Shown piece by piece: positions 15,470 to 26,214 of a stretch of DNA of 64,000 bases. Source of the stretch: Bullera alba (Eukaryota; Basidiomycota; Tremellomycetes; Tremellales; Bulleraceae); contig BCIX01000001.1 of assembly GCA_001600095.1 (NCBI GenBank), positions 1,922,001 to 1,986,000 on the forward strand, written 5' to 3'. Position numbers and translations under genes: made by a program. The stretch's first letter is position 1; each line of letters begins with the position of its first letter. Under the pieces are notes generated by a model. That model saw only the letters and a list, made by a program, of their open reading frames with translations. It had not been told where the DNA came from and did not search any database.

Positions 15470-18400
15470 CTACCACTCCCCCTGCTCGCCCTCTTCCTCC
15501 TGCCACTCCGTTGCCTCGGCCCCGCCACGCGACCTTCCTCCTCCCGGTCCACCTCGAAACCTCGCGGGTAGGGCTGGCGAAGGACCGACCGAGCCAAACT
15601 GGAACCTTTGACCGTCACGTCGGGAGCTGTGACGATCCTGGAGCTGAAACCCGTTATCAGCGAAGTAAGGTTCGGCCTTTCTTCGCTGAGGTCTCTCGTT
15701 CCACCACTCGAACGGACTAGACCCGTTGAAGTCGGTCTCAGGTCGGTGGCGGCTCCGGGGCTGGTGAGGCCGGCCCTGCTGAGGTCGGGGTGGCGCTTGT
15801 GAGGGTCCGTCGCGAGATCGAGGCAGAGTGGCGTCGACCGAGCCGGCAGGGGGGCTGAATGGGATCGGCAGGCCGATCAACTTGGGCTGGGAGGGCGAGG
15901 GCGAGGGTTGAACAAGGGTGCCATCGAGTAGGGGAGGTGCCGCTCCACCACTCTCCTCTTCCACCCTTTCGACCTCCACCACAAGCTCCTTGGCCGGGGC
16001 GACACCTGACTCGACCACTGGGACCACTGCTGGGGAGGAGCGACGACGACTCGGAGGGGCGATGCTGGCGTAGGTGATGACCGTTGGGTCGGTCACCACC
16101 TTTGGGAGGGATGCGTCCTCCTCGTCCTGCACCACGTGCCAGGCCGCACTGCCGTCCATGTCGTCGAGCGAGAAGTCCGCACCGGTCTCCTTGCGGTACT
16201 TCTCTAGGTCCTCCCTGGTGTAGGTGAACCTCATCAAGCCGTTCTCGAACTTGGATTGAACGGGCTTGACTGGCCCACCGACCAGTTCCAGGGCAAGGTG
16301 GTCCGCAACCTCGACCGATTCGACCTGCTCGGGAGGCGGAGTCTCCGGAACGTGCTGACCGAGGGACAGCTGGTCGAGGGAAATCCCACCGTGTATCGAC
16401 CCGGTGGGGTCTGCCATCGGCAACTGAGTCCCTCCGGACAGGTCGAGTCGATCTCCCCTCTCTGGAGTTTGGGGAGGTGAGGGGTTGGTGCGGATGTGAT
16501 GAGGGATGCTCATCATGGAGGGTAGCGGGGGAGGGGGAGACCAGTAGACGCCGAACCAGTGCATGTCCTAGCAGTGTGTCAGCTAAAGGCAGCTCCTATG
16601 ACAGGCAAGACTCACGGGTGTTCCCTGGGGAGGGCACCAGGCTGGTTGGCCGATCGGAGGAGCTGGCGGCAGCATCCCAATTGGGCCAGGGAGAGGAGAA
16701 GGAATTGGTGGACCCATGTATTGCTGCATGGGTCCAGCGAGGTGAGGGTTGTACCCGACGAAGACGCCGGGCATGATGTGGGGGCCTCCCAGCTGGGTGA
16801 GGCCGGGAGGATGGGCACCCATCGCCATGCTGGGGTGCATGTCGGGGGGCATCGGCATGAGCGGGGGCGACAAGGAGGGGAATGGGAGGGAGGATCCCGA
16901 CGACGCTCTAGTCGGAGGGCTGTACTGCTCCACCATAGACGGCGGGACAGGTCGGCCAAGGTGGTCGAGGTACATTTCCTGGTACTGGACAGAATGTCAG
17001 TGTGGGAAGCGATAACTGGAACAAGAAGTACTTACGGAAACGTCCAAAGCGAGAACCTTTCTCCTCTCGACCTTCAAAATCGAGCCAAAAGACACTTGAC
17101 CGTCCTGAGTCGGGATTGAGGTGAGCGTGGTACAGTATGATGCAAAGCAAAACTCACCTCGTGTCTAATGGCGAGCTCGGCCGATTCTTGAGACTGGTAG
17201 AGGATTCTACCGGTTGCGTATGTGGAGTCGATGTTGTGGGGGTTGTACTCAACATCGACCTATATTTCAAGTCAGCTGCTGGTTTCAACTTGCGATGCAG
17301 GTGAGTTACTCACGACCTTGCCGTACCGGGCAAAACGCTGAAGAAGCGTGTTTTGCGTCTCTACCCCCTTCGCAATCCGCCCCACGAACACGGCCGCTCT
17401 GTCCACGTAGATCACCTCGCCATCTTGCCCCATGGACTGCTCCAGCACTCGACCCTTGTAGGTGAAGAGGGTCGACTTGGTCAGGAAGGGGTGCTGGAAC
17501 TGATGCCCATGCGAATCAGGATTGCCAATTGGTCCCGGTTGAACGGAACCTCGTCGTGACTTGTTCTGAGCTTTTCGTGTAGACTGGCTGTGTACACTAC
17601 TTGCTCGTCGGTCGTTGACGGATCTTGGCTTGGTGGAAGGACGGTCCTGGGCGCTGGATGATTTGACATTTGCCGCAGGAGTTCGCTTGGAGATGGTCGA
17701 GGCTCGAGCTGGGACTTGTTGAGACGTCGAGGTGACCATGTTGACGTTTACCCGAGGGTCCAGCTCGAGATGATTGGTCACCATAGTGGGTGGCGCGGAT
17801 GGTGCGGTGAGAGGGGGCGCGGTCGAGGATGAGGCTTTTCCACTGCCACGGAGCTCGAGTGGTTCGTCTCCGGCAGCAGCCCATCTGACGATGAAGCCAG
17901 GGATCTTGCCAACCTCCTAAAGCACGGCATTAGCACATACGGTATTAAGCTATGATCACTCACGTCGAGAAGACGCCTGCCCTCGTTGAGACCGGCGACT
18001 TCGATGAGCCACCCGCCGTGACCATTGTAGATCGGTCGGAGGGCTTTGTGGTCATCGCAGAGGTACCAGCACAGTCTCGGAACGATCTAGGCCGGTGTTA
18101 GCCCTCATCCGCTCAGTTACTGAAGTGATTTGCGACTTACCTCATCCTCTTCGATGCCAGCCCTCATATCGATGACGTCCAGTTGGAACGGCTCTTCACC
18201 AGTTTCGTGCAAAGTACGGGCGAGGACCTCATCCATGGCCATGTCCCGCTCGAGTACTGTTGCCCAATACGACAGCCGCCTTTGGTCTCTCCTCCAGCTA
18301 GGTCGAGCATAGATGATGACGCTGTCGGGTATGGGTAGCGAGGTGAAAGAGGGCCCGTCTTTGTTGGGTGGATCTTCATGTCGAGCAGGCGATGTGGGTG

Positions 18401-19359
18401 ATGACCGGCGTACGTGCTGTTCGGTGCGAACTCCGCTCATCCGGATGTAGACGACTTGAAGCGTGGATTCCGGATGAAGCCTGTCGATCTTGATGATGAA
18501 TCTGGTTGGGAGGACGGTCGGACCCGATTGAAATTGGAAATTTCTGCTCTCAGGATCACTCAGACATGCTGTCGCTGCCTGCTCTTCCTATAAAAGGTAT
18601 GAGCATCATTGTTCGACCCATACAGACATTGGACTCACGTGAAAGACCACCACAAACTTCTGACAGGTATCACCATTTCGGTCGGCGATGAAGGTACCTC
18701 TCAGCGAGCCGTATCGAGCGAAGTGGATATCTATGAACTGTTTGATGGAAGAGGCCCGGACGGCATGAGGGAAGCTATGTTGTTGTCAGAATCTATCACC
18801 AGGTGATATGAGGGCCCACTCACCGTACACTAAGTCTTCTGCTGGCCCACCTTGGACTGTACATAGGATGGGGATCGGGTCTTCGCCATTTTCCCTTTAT
18901 GGTACCAAGCCTTGGGGCTCTGTATCGATCGTCAGGTTGTGAGCGACTTGTTGACGGACCACCAAGAGGTTGACCGTCGCCTTCGATGGCTTCTGGTTGG
19001 CCTATTGTCGGATCGCCATCTCGAACACCATGCGGTTTGGTGGATGGACCCGAAGCGGACTTGATGGTAACACCTCGAGAGGGGGCTCGTGGAGTGATCA
19101 TCTCGGGAGATGCCCGGGAAGATCGATCCTCTTCGGAGATGTAGACCGTGGTTGGCTCCGGAACCGGCTTCGTACTGTTGGGTCTGGATGGGAGAGGCGA
19201 AGCGTTGGAACCATGAGAGCGCCCAGTCTGAGAAGGAGCTGGTGAGAAGGTGGCCTCCTGAGGTTCCGAAGCCACGACCGACTCAGCCCATTGATGGAGT
19301 TCAATGGCCTTACGTCGGTCAACACTAGCACCAAGGGTATGACTCGATTGTTGAGACAT
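15470..19359 (-). CDS. Multi-RRM RNA-binding protein with Pro/Gly-rich C-terminus
   Basis: About eight exons from the ATG at 19359. A Ser/Pro-rich N-terminus leads into a first RRM-like block (FIDIHFARYGSLRGTFIADR). A middle RRM-like region follows, and then a clear RRM with AAVFVGRIAKGVETQNTLLQ, RFARYGKV and YATGRILYQSQESAE. After it comes a low-complexity tail rich in Pro, Met and Gly (MPPDMHPSM, IGMLPPAPP), ending with an RG-rich segment (ARFRGGPGGGRSRGG) and acidic residues. Such architecture fits an mRNA export, stability or translation factor like the fission yeast Crp79/Mug28 group. That link rests on layout, not on a diagnostic motif. A 5'UTR intron of about 456 bases is likely (see the 19360-22221 entry). 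Confidence 0.75.
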
Positions 19360-22221
19360 CGGGGGGCCGCAATGATGGGTACGGAAGGGTGTTCTGAGGT
19401 AGGTGAAAGGTGAGAGGCAGGGATGGGGAAGATGGCTGAAACAACATGAGCTACTGGATGCGGGACGACGATTTCAGAATAGACAGGTCATTGATTGGGG
19501 GTGGTGTGGCTGATCACATCGAGGCATGAGACACAAGGCAAGTCATAGGACGTCGCCTCGGCTTGGGTGACGAGCATGCTGGTGCTTGACCTCGAGTCCA
19601 GCCTATGTATACAAGCTTTCTCGACCAGACCTTGTGGCTGGGCTCCTTGTTGAAGCACATACCAGTGCTGGAGAGGAAGGGCAGGGCCAAGAAGCAAGTG
19701 AAGAGGAATGAAGTGGACGAGGGGCCGGCTCCAGATGCTGTCAAGGCGGTGACGGGACAGGGTGAGGTGGGACGACCTGTTCTGATAGCGAGTGTGGGAA
19801 GAGGAAGTGAGGATGGTGGCGTGGAGATCGATGGAGCGGAGCGATGAAGGAAGGAAGGAAGCGACTTGCAGGGAGAAGGTTGGGGACTCACGCTCGCGGC
19901 TGTCTCGTTTCTCCTGCTCGAGCGATTGGGACGGTGAGTGTCAGGATTGGGTGTGAAGGTTGAGTATGCGATTGAGTTGTGAGAAAGAAGAACGAAGAGG
20001 GAGGGGAAGAATGTGGTTACTTATATGACGGGCGAGCCAACTGCGGGGTACGATGTCGCCGGTGGAAAGTGTAGCCAAGCCGATAAAGTTGGGCACAGGA
20101 ACGGAACAAGTTCAACCAACGCTCGGACCACCATTTCCTTCCTCCTCGACCCTCGCCTCCCCCTCGCCCCCTTGCTTCCTCCGCGCAACTCTGCTCTCTC
20201 GCCTCGATCCGCTCCATCGCTACTCGCCTCAGTTGTGATTGCTGTCACAGCCCCGTGATCATCACCGAGATCTAAGCCCCTCGACCCTACATCGCCAGAA
20301 GACAAGGAGTGAGCAGAGTTGAGAGTTTCCGCCAACCAACCGATCTTTGATCCGACAAATGACCCTTGCCGCTTGATCGGTGTTTGAATATTGCCCATCC
20401 TTTCAGGTTCATAGTGATTGAGTTCGATGGGAATGAGCGATCTTAGCACCGTTTCCAAGTAAAACATCCTTTGGAAGGCGTGCTCCCCCTCGAGTGTCGA
20501 ACATCCAAAGGTAGTGCGCAATGCGCTGTGCTCGACTCCGTCCTCTCGTCTTGCAGCTGAATTGCGTTTCTTCCACACCTCCTTTCATTAATCATTCGGC
20601 AAGGGATCGAACATCGAGGGGTATGCCTTTGAAGTTGGAGTATCAGCCACCCACTGTCGTCCATCAAAAAGGTTAGTAACCTCGCCAACTCCGCTGAATC
20701 CCGGAGAGAGGAGGTTCTTCCTGCAGGCCAAAGTACTAGGCAACCTGATTACCAGCGGCTGCCATATTCGCTTCAATCATCGCCAGATGGACATGAGCCG
20801 CATCATATTCAACACGATCACCGCTCAAAACACGATAGTCGACTGATGAGGATTTGGGGAGGAGTTTGCTGCAGCAATGCAGTCTTGACGGGTTGAAACC
20901 TGCTAGCCCATCAGACCTCCTTCCGATCTTGACCTGCCCATCGAAAGGATGGTGTCCATCACTGGCATAGCCGTTGATCCGGCCAAGCGAGCTCTGTCGT
21001 CAAGGTCCGGTGCGCATTTGACTACCATCACGACACGTGTCGGGTGTTTGCTCGAAAATTGAGATGCAGCATGTGGCAGCGTCTTCTGGGTATGGTCATA
21101 ACGTTCACATTCCATCAGAACGCGATACTGCTCACCACTGTAGGTCTCTCCACATCTTCTTCCCTCAAGGCTTGTGGTCACAAAGATGAATGCTACGCCG
21201 AGTACTGTGAATTGGAGGAGTTAGAGGAGGACCAAAGGAGGACGCTCATCGGGTGGCTGCGGTGAAGCCACGGCAACTGCCACGTGCCAAGGAGCGATTG
21301 GCAACCGTGCCGGTGTGCCGGTCGGTCGCCAGGCACCGCCGATGCAATTACTTACTCAAAGCGGTAATCTTGCCCTGCCCGATCCTCTCTGCCCCGTCCT
21401 CGAGTAAACGGTAAACCTCTTCTCGACATGCTTTTATTTTGGGTTGAACAATTGAACAGCTGAAGCTGGGCATGCAGGCCAGACGCCGTCGAGCACGGTC
21501 GAGCAGAAGGAAAAGTTTCAAGATCCCGAAGAGCACGAACATTGGCCAAAGGTTTGCCGAGACATGCGAGACAGGTATCGTAAGTGTCCGGATCGAGCCG
21601 CCATGGGAGGCCATGGGGTCATCAGATGTCCTCACCGTTTCCCGAGCCTGTAGCTCCTACGCCCTTGTACTGATAATCGCATTCGAGGGTGACGCTGGGT
21701 GACGGAGGGTGACTTTCAGATCGAGCGTCGAGAGGCGGAGCTGGGACCTGCTGGGACCTGCTGGGACCTGCTGGGACTCACGACCTGGCCAGACCCGGCC
21801 GGGCCGTTGTCGAACACAGTCAACAAGGGGTCGACCACTCACGTACGAGGCGTTCGTTGACGCGTGGACGTCTCATATGGAAAATTGAGGGTCTGAGATG
21901 GTCACCCTCAGTAGCCCTCAGTCGCCCAGGTCAACGTCCTCTCCATACCGATGCAGCACCCGCCTGCGTCTTTCCCGTCACTGGCCAATCCCCAGCGACG
22001 AGGAAGTCACCGACTCACCGCGGCGTTCAAGTGCGCCTGCTCCCGACGCCATGCCGGGGAATCGGACGCCTTTCGATCGCAAGAAGCTAATCCAAGAGGT
22101 GTATAAGTACCGATGGTGGAAGAAAGTTTCCCCCCAATCCCAAGCCTCAACGCCTTGAATCCCTCACCCAAATCTTTACCTCTACCGGTCCAAAGTCCTT
22201 CCTGAAACCGTCGTCCTCAAC
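19360..22221. other. Gene-poor region, about 2.9 kb, with the RRM gene leader
   Basis: The first 530 bp probably holds the leader of the RRM gene: on the minus strand a GTGAGT donor at 19891 and a TTTCAG acceptor at 19436 frame a 456-base 5'UTR intron just before the ATG. The remaining 2.3 kb has only scattered open frames on both strands (for example 20021-20578 minus, 20903-21181 minus, 21348-21635 minus, 21472-21702 plus). None has recognisable motifs, a good start or partner exons. No tRNA B-box was seen. It may hold a long non-coding transcript or decayed DNA. Confidence 0.5.
21741..21777. repeat. 10-bp tandem repeat, 3.7 copies
   Basis: The unit CTGGGACCTG is repeated three times and then begins again (CTGGGACTCA), without mismatch in the full units. 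It lies in the gene-poor region. Confidence 0.9.
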
Positions 22222-22781
22222 ATGCGATTCTCAGCCATCAGCGCCATCGGTCTCCTCGCTCTCAGCGCCTCGGCCTCGCCTACTGGCAACAACCCAGGAA
22301 ACGAGCTCGTCTCTCGAGCCACCAGGTCGAGCCAAGGATGGTACTCGTACGGATGTTACATGGGTGAGTGGACGAGCCGTACCTGAAGGCGGCCAAGCTG
22401 ATCGCTCCTGTCAGACTGCTACGATGGCATGGAGCGATACCTTCCCCACTTCGCCTACAAGGACGCCTCCAACTCCCCTAACAAGTGTATCGACGCTTGC
22501 AAGGGCGCCGGTTTCAACTACGCTGGACTTCAATTCGTAAGTAGATGTCCTGAGTGATCAACGATATACGACTGACGTGACTCAGGGTGATGAGTGCTAC
22601 TGCGGATCCCAGCTGGCTGGACCTCCCACCAAGCCCGCCGAGTGCAGCGTCAAGGTGAGTTGAGATTTTCCCTTCACAGGTTGCCAATTCCTGATCTCTT
22701 CCATAGTGCGCCGACGGCAACAAGTGCGGTGGACCTTGCCGAAACAACATCTGGTCTGCTGTGGCGAAGGCCGGACACTAG
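22222..22781 (+). CDS. Secreted single WSC-domain mini-protein
   Basis: Four exons (22222-22363, 22415-22536, 22586-22654, 22707-22781) give 135 residues. A typical signal peptide (MRFSAISAIGLLALSASASP) is followed by one WSC domain. Its Cys pattern is YGCYMDCYD, NKCIDACKGAGFNYAGLQF, GDECYCGSQL, ECSVKCADGNKCGGPC. The protein ends right after the domain (WSAVAKAGH), with no transmembrane helix, Ser/Thr stalk or catalytic domain. WSC domains are thought to bind glycans or the cell wall, so a secreted wall-associated protein is likely. The phases fit perfectly, so the model is reliable; the start may be one base off. Confidence 0.85.
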
Positions 22782-23281
22782 GAAAATCTGGGACATGACC
22801 GAGACCCACTTATATGATGGACACTTTCCACGACTTGACCGTGTATCTTTTCAGGACATTTTAGCTACTTCTCAATCACGCTCACCCTTATGTCCACGAC
22901 CGATAGTACAGTAATTCTTTCATTTGTTTTTTAGTCGTGCTGGTCATGACCATGTATGTTTGCCTACAGTGCAGCGTGCAACGACCGCTTGGATCGCTCG
23001 CATGCCCCAGAGCTGGATCGATACTCAGTGCAGCAAATGCAGCCTATAACTACCGCACTCTAGTCACGTGGACTGAGGGCCCAAGGGTGCGCGGAGTTTG
23101 TCTTCAACTCCGCTTGCTTCGCGAGTTTCAGGTTCCTCGAGTCTCGACGCTCTCAAACACGACCAAAACACGACTCTAACTCCAGAACTGTGACAGCATT
23201 CACGATCAGGCAAGCAGCTGCTCGGGGCTACAGGTCGACGCATATAAGACTGGGGATGACATAGGACGCAAACCGTTTGCG
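22782..23281. other. Intergenic region, 500 bp
   Basis: It holds the 3'UTR of the WSC gene and the promoter of NDC1. I see no gene or RNA in it. Confidence 0.5.
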
Positions 23282-25861
23282 ATGTCGGTCGTCGCTCAAA
23301 ATGGATCTCGAGCCCAAACGGCTACGAAACCGCCAGTGCCAGTGAGTCTCAACCAAAATATCAAACGGACACTGTTGGCTGGTCAGCTAAGCTTTGTGGT
23401 TAGACAATCGTCAGAATCGACTCTCAGTACAATGTAAGCTGGCTGCTAGCTTGTTTCCCGAAGGATGTGAAGCTTACCGTACTTGACAGCGATATCTAAG
23501 AGCTCGGTATTATGGCCTACTGAAGAGATTTGCCTTCTATGCGGGCGCAGTCACCGCTGTCTCGACGTCGCTGATCAGCCGTAAGTACTGCAGACACTGT
23601 TGGTCAGCTGGGCGCTGGCGACTTGCTCTTCAGCTGAAGCCTATTAGATAATTGGTGGACAACTCCTACTGCATTTGTGCTAGGAGCGACTCTGGTCCCA
23701 CTCTCTTGTGGTCCCGCAATTGCGGCGAGGAAGTCATGGCTTACTAGTGAGTCCGCTGCAACTGGCTTCAGCTTTTTGTACTCTGAGTGACAATAGCTGA
23801 TCGTTGGTTCGACTTATTGTAGGTCCACCCAATCTGCCCCTGAAAACCACCTTATTCTCCCTCATCCTCTCTCCTCTGCTTACCGTATCGACATTATGGC
23901 TCCTATCGACTTATGCCATAATAGCTGTTGCTTTCTCCACAATATACTGCCAAATCATACAGTATGGTAATTCCAGCTTAGACCTCGGCCTCACCGCTCC
24001 CACAACGTGAGTTCAGTCTGGCGTGACCGACGAGCTTCCACGTGCTGTGCTTGATCGGCTCAGCGGTTTCATTGCTCACGTCAATTAGACGGCATCCTCA
24101 CCATCTGAACGAACGGTTCCTCTACCTGCTATGGGGCAATGTGTCTGTGTTCCTGGGTGTCGGCTTGCTTGACATCTATAAGGGTCGTTTGTATGCCGTT
24201 TGGCCGAAGAAGAAAGTGAGTTTGCTCGATCATCGTAATGTATAGATACTGATCGTGTACAGGTCCCCCTCTTCGTCGCCGCCAGATCAGCATTGAAGGA
24301 ACATCTGCTCGCGGCAAGCGAGACTTCGGCTACCGGGGAGGTTTGCTTCACGTTCCTCGTAATTGGAGTGTACACCTTCAGCTGGATCGTACTGAGGAAG
24401 AGGCTTGCGTACTACGCAATAGTCTCCACATTCAATTTAGCCAAGTGAGTTACAGTATTTGCGACAGGGTTTACCGACCATAGGCCGTTCATCATCAACA
24501 TCGCCCGAGGCTCTCGAGGCAATCTCTCAATAACTATGCCCCTCCACCTCATCTACCTGGCGTTTACGACATTGTCGATTTCAAGACTCCCTGCGGCCGT
24601 CTTGAACGCCTACGTGACCAGTGTGAGCTGCGGTCCCTTTGGCCTTCATGGGAATCCGGCTGACTCGCTGTAGCCGCTATCATTCGACTCACTCATCCCG
24701 GCCAGCACTCTTACCTCTGACAGATACATTCTCGCCGCATTGCAAACCCAGAATCCACACCATCTCGTGGGTATCTAGGATTCCTCTATGAAGACGTCAA
24801 AACTAACACGCTTCCAGCGATTCACTGCGATGGAGATGCTACGCGTAGCTCATGAGCCAGCTCGCAGAAAGGCCATTTTCGCAGATGTCGCGAAGACCGC
24901 TTCGTCGCCTGTCCTCACCCATGTGCTATGGCAAGAGCTGCTCCTCGTTCTCGGCCGGACCAATCATCGTCTATCAACTCGCGCCGGACGAAGCTCGGCT
25001 TCCGGTCCAGCTCCGGTCGCTCGACCCGTGCAGGACGCCCGTAGTATCACTGTCAAGCAAGGCGACATCTTCCGCCCGGTACAGAAGAAAAAGTCATCGT
25101 ACGGCCTTAGTCTCTTGCAAAATGCGGTGGATGGGCCTATAAGGGCAGCGCCGCCGCAGCCAGTATTGAAGATCGAGGAAGCCGCCGGGAAAGCTCAGAT
25201 CAAGGCGATAGAAGGCGCCAAGGGCGTACAGCAGAGCATTGTCGCGCGTATAGAGGGCATAGAAGGGGCTGGTGAGGTGATTGGGAAGGCGAAGGGATCC
25301 TGGCAGTCATGGAGGGACAGCACGTATGCCTGGGAAGGCGGAGAATGGGCCAGGAGGAATGTCGATCTATACATCCCCAATCGGGAGATAGCGTCCTGGA
25401 TAATCGACAGTGAGTTCCATTACGGCTGGAGATCATAAGCTCTCGGATAGCGGGCTAACATCCAACAGTCTTCGCAACGCTCGTCGTCGCTTCAGCGGAT
25501 GAAGACATATATGGACACGTGCAGCAAGTCCTCCCGGCAACCATGGAGGCCATTGTCAAATTCAGGACTGCTCTACTCTCCCTGGAGAGCGAGTTGCTCT
25601 ATACCAGTGGCGCATTGGGCACAGGAGCAGAGCCCGCCCAGAGAGAGGTCAAATGGCTGCTACGACCGTTGATCAATGGTGAGTCACGACCCACGAGGCA
25701 AGGTACATATGTGGCTCCATCGCTGATGGTATTCCTCAGATTGCGACAGTGGCCTACAGCGCATTGTGGAGAGATTCGGCAAGAGTCTAGGATCATTCAG
25801 GTTCCCGCCTGACATTGCCAATACGCTCGAGCAGATATGCCGGGAGTCTGACAAGCTGTAA
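23282..25861 (+). CDS. NDC1: NDC1, nuclear pore and spindle pole body membrane protein
   Basis: Integral membrane protein that anchors nuclear pores (and spindle pole bodies in yeasts) in the nuclear envelope. About ten exons. The N-terminal half has six hydrophobic segments, among them FYAGAVTAVSTSLIS, FVLGATLVPLSCG, SLILSPLLTVSTLWLLSTYA, LYLLWGNVSVFLGVGLL and MPLHLIYLAFTTLSI. The soluble C-terminal half contains RFTAMEMLRVAHEPARRKAI, a block typical of Ndc1, and DEDIYGHVQQVLPATMEAIV near the end. It stops at the TAA 25859-25861. The match is by topology and these two blocks; fungal Ndc1 proteins diverge fast, so this is probable rather than certain. Confidence 0.78.
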
Positions 25862-26214
25862 CTTAGCTCTGTAGGCCGTCCACGCGTAGATGCAAAAGTT
25901 GAATTTGATTCCGTTTCCTGAGACGCGTCGAGGAGGAGCTGTGTGTTTCAGATTTCCTGGCCGAGTTCCCAATTTGTTGTGGTCGACCGGAATGCTCTGA
26001 ACGGCAACAATGTCGTAGTACAGTCAACGCAAAGTAGCACCGTTGCTACTGGACTCGGCACAAACTGGATACTTGCGCCACGCCGACTTCGGGACACCAA
26101 TTCGACCTTACCCGACTTGTGTCACGGACAGCGGACCCTACCTGGACGTCTAGACTCCTGACGTGATCGAGCCAGCTTCACCGTTCCATCCGAGCTTGAG
26201 AGGAGACATGCAAT
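25862..26214. other. Intergenic region, 353 bp
   Basis: NDC1 3'UTR and the promoter of the Cdc7 kinase gene. Nothing else is visible. Confidence 0.5.

Noticed and set aside
15251..15720. Plus-strand Pro/Arg/Ser-rich open frames
   Set aside because: They mirror the GC-rich C-terminal exon of the RRM gene and its 3' flank, and have no motif or partner exon.
20021..20578. 185-codon minus-strand frame
   Set aside because: No recognisable domain, Arg/Gly-rich shadow-like composition and overlapping frames on the other strand; kept only as part of the gene-poor region.
20750..21181. Possible two-exon minus-strand gene (…VDYRVLSGDRVEYDAAHVH… downstream of …RSEGGLMG)
   Set aside because: The upper frame has no ATG at its start and no clean splice pair joins the two parts.
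21348..21635. Minus-strand frame with a hydrophobic start and helical end
   Set aside because: Isolated, competes with an equally open plus frame (21472-21702), no family recognised.
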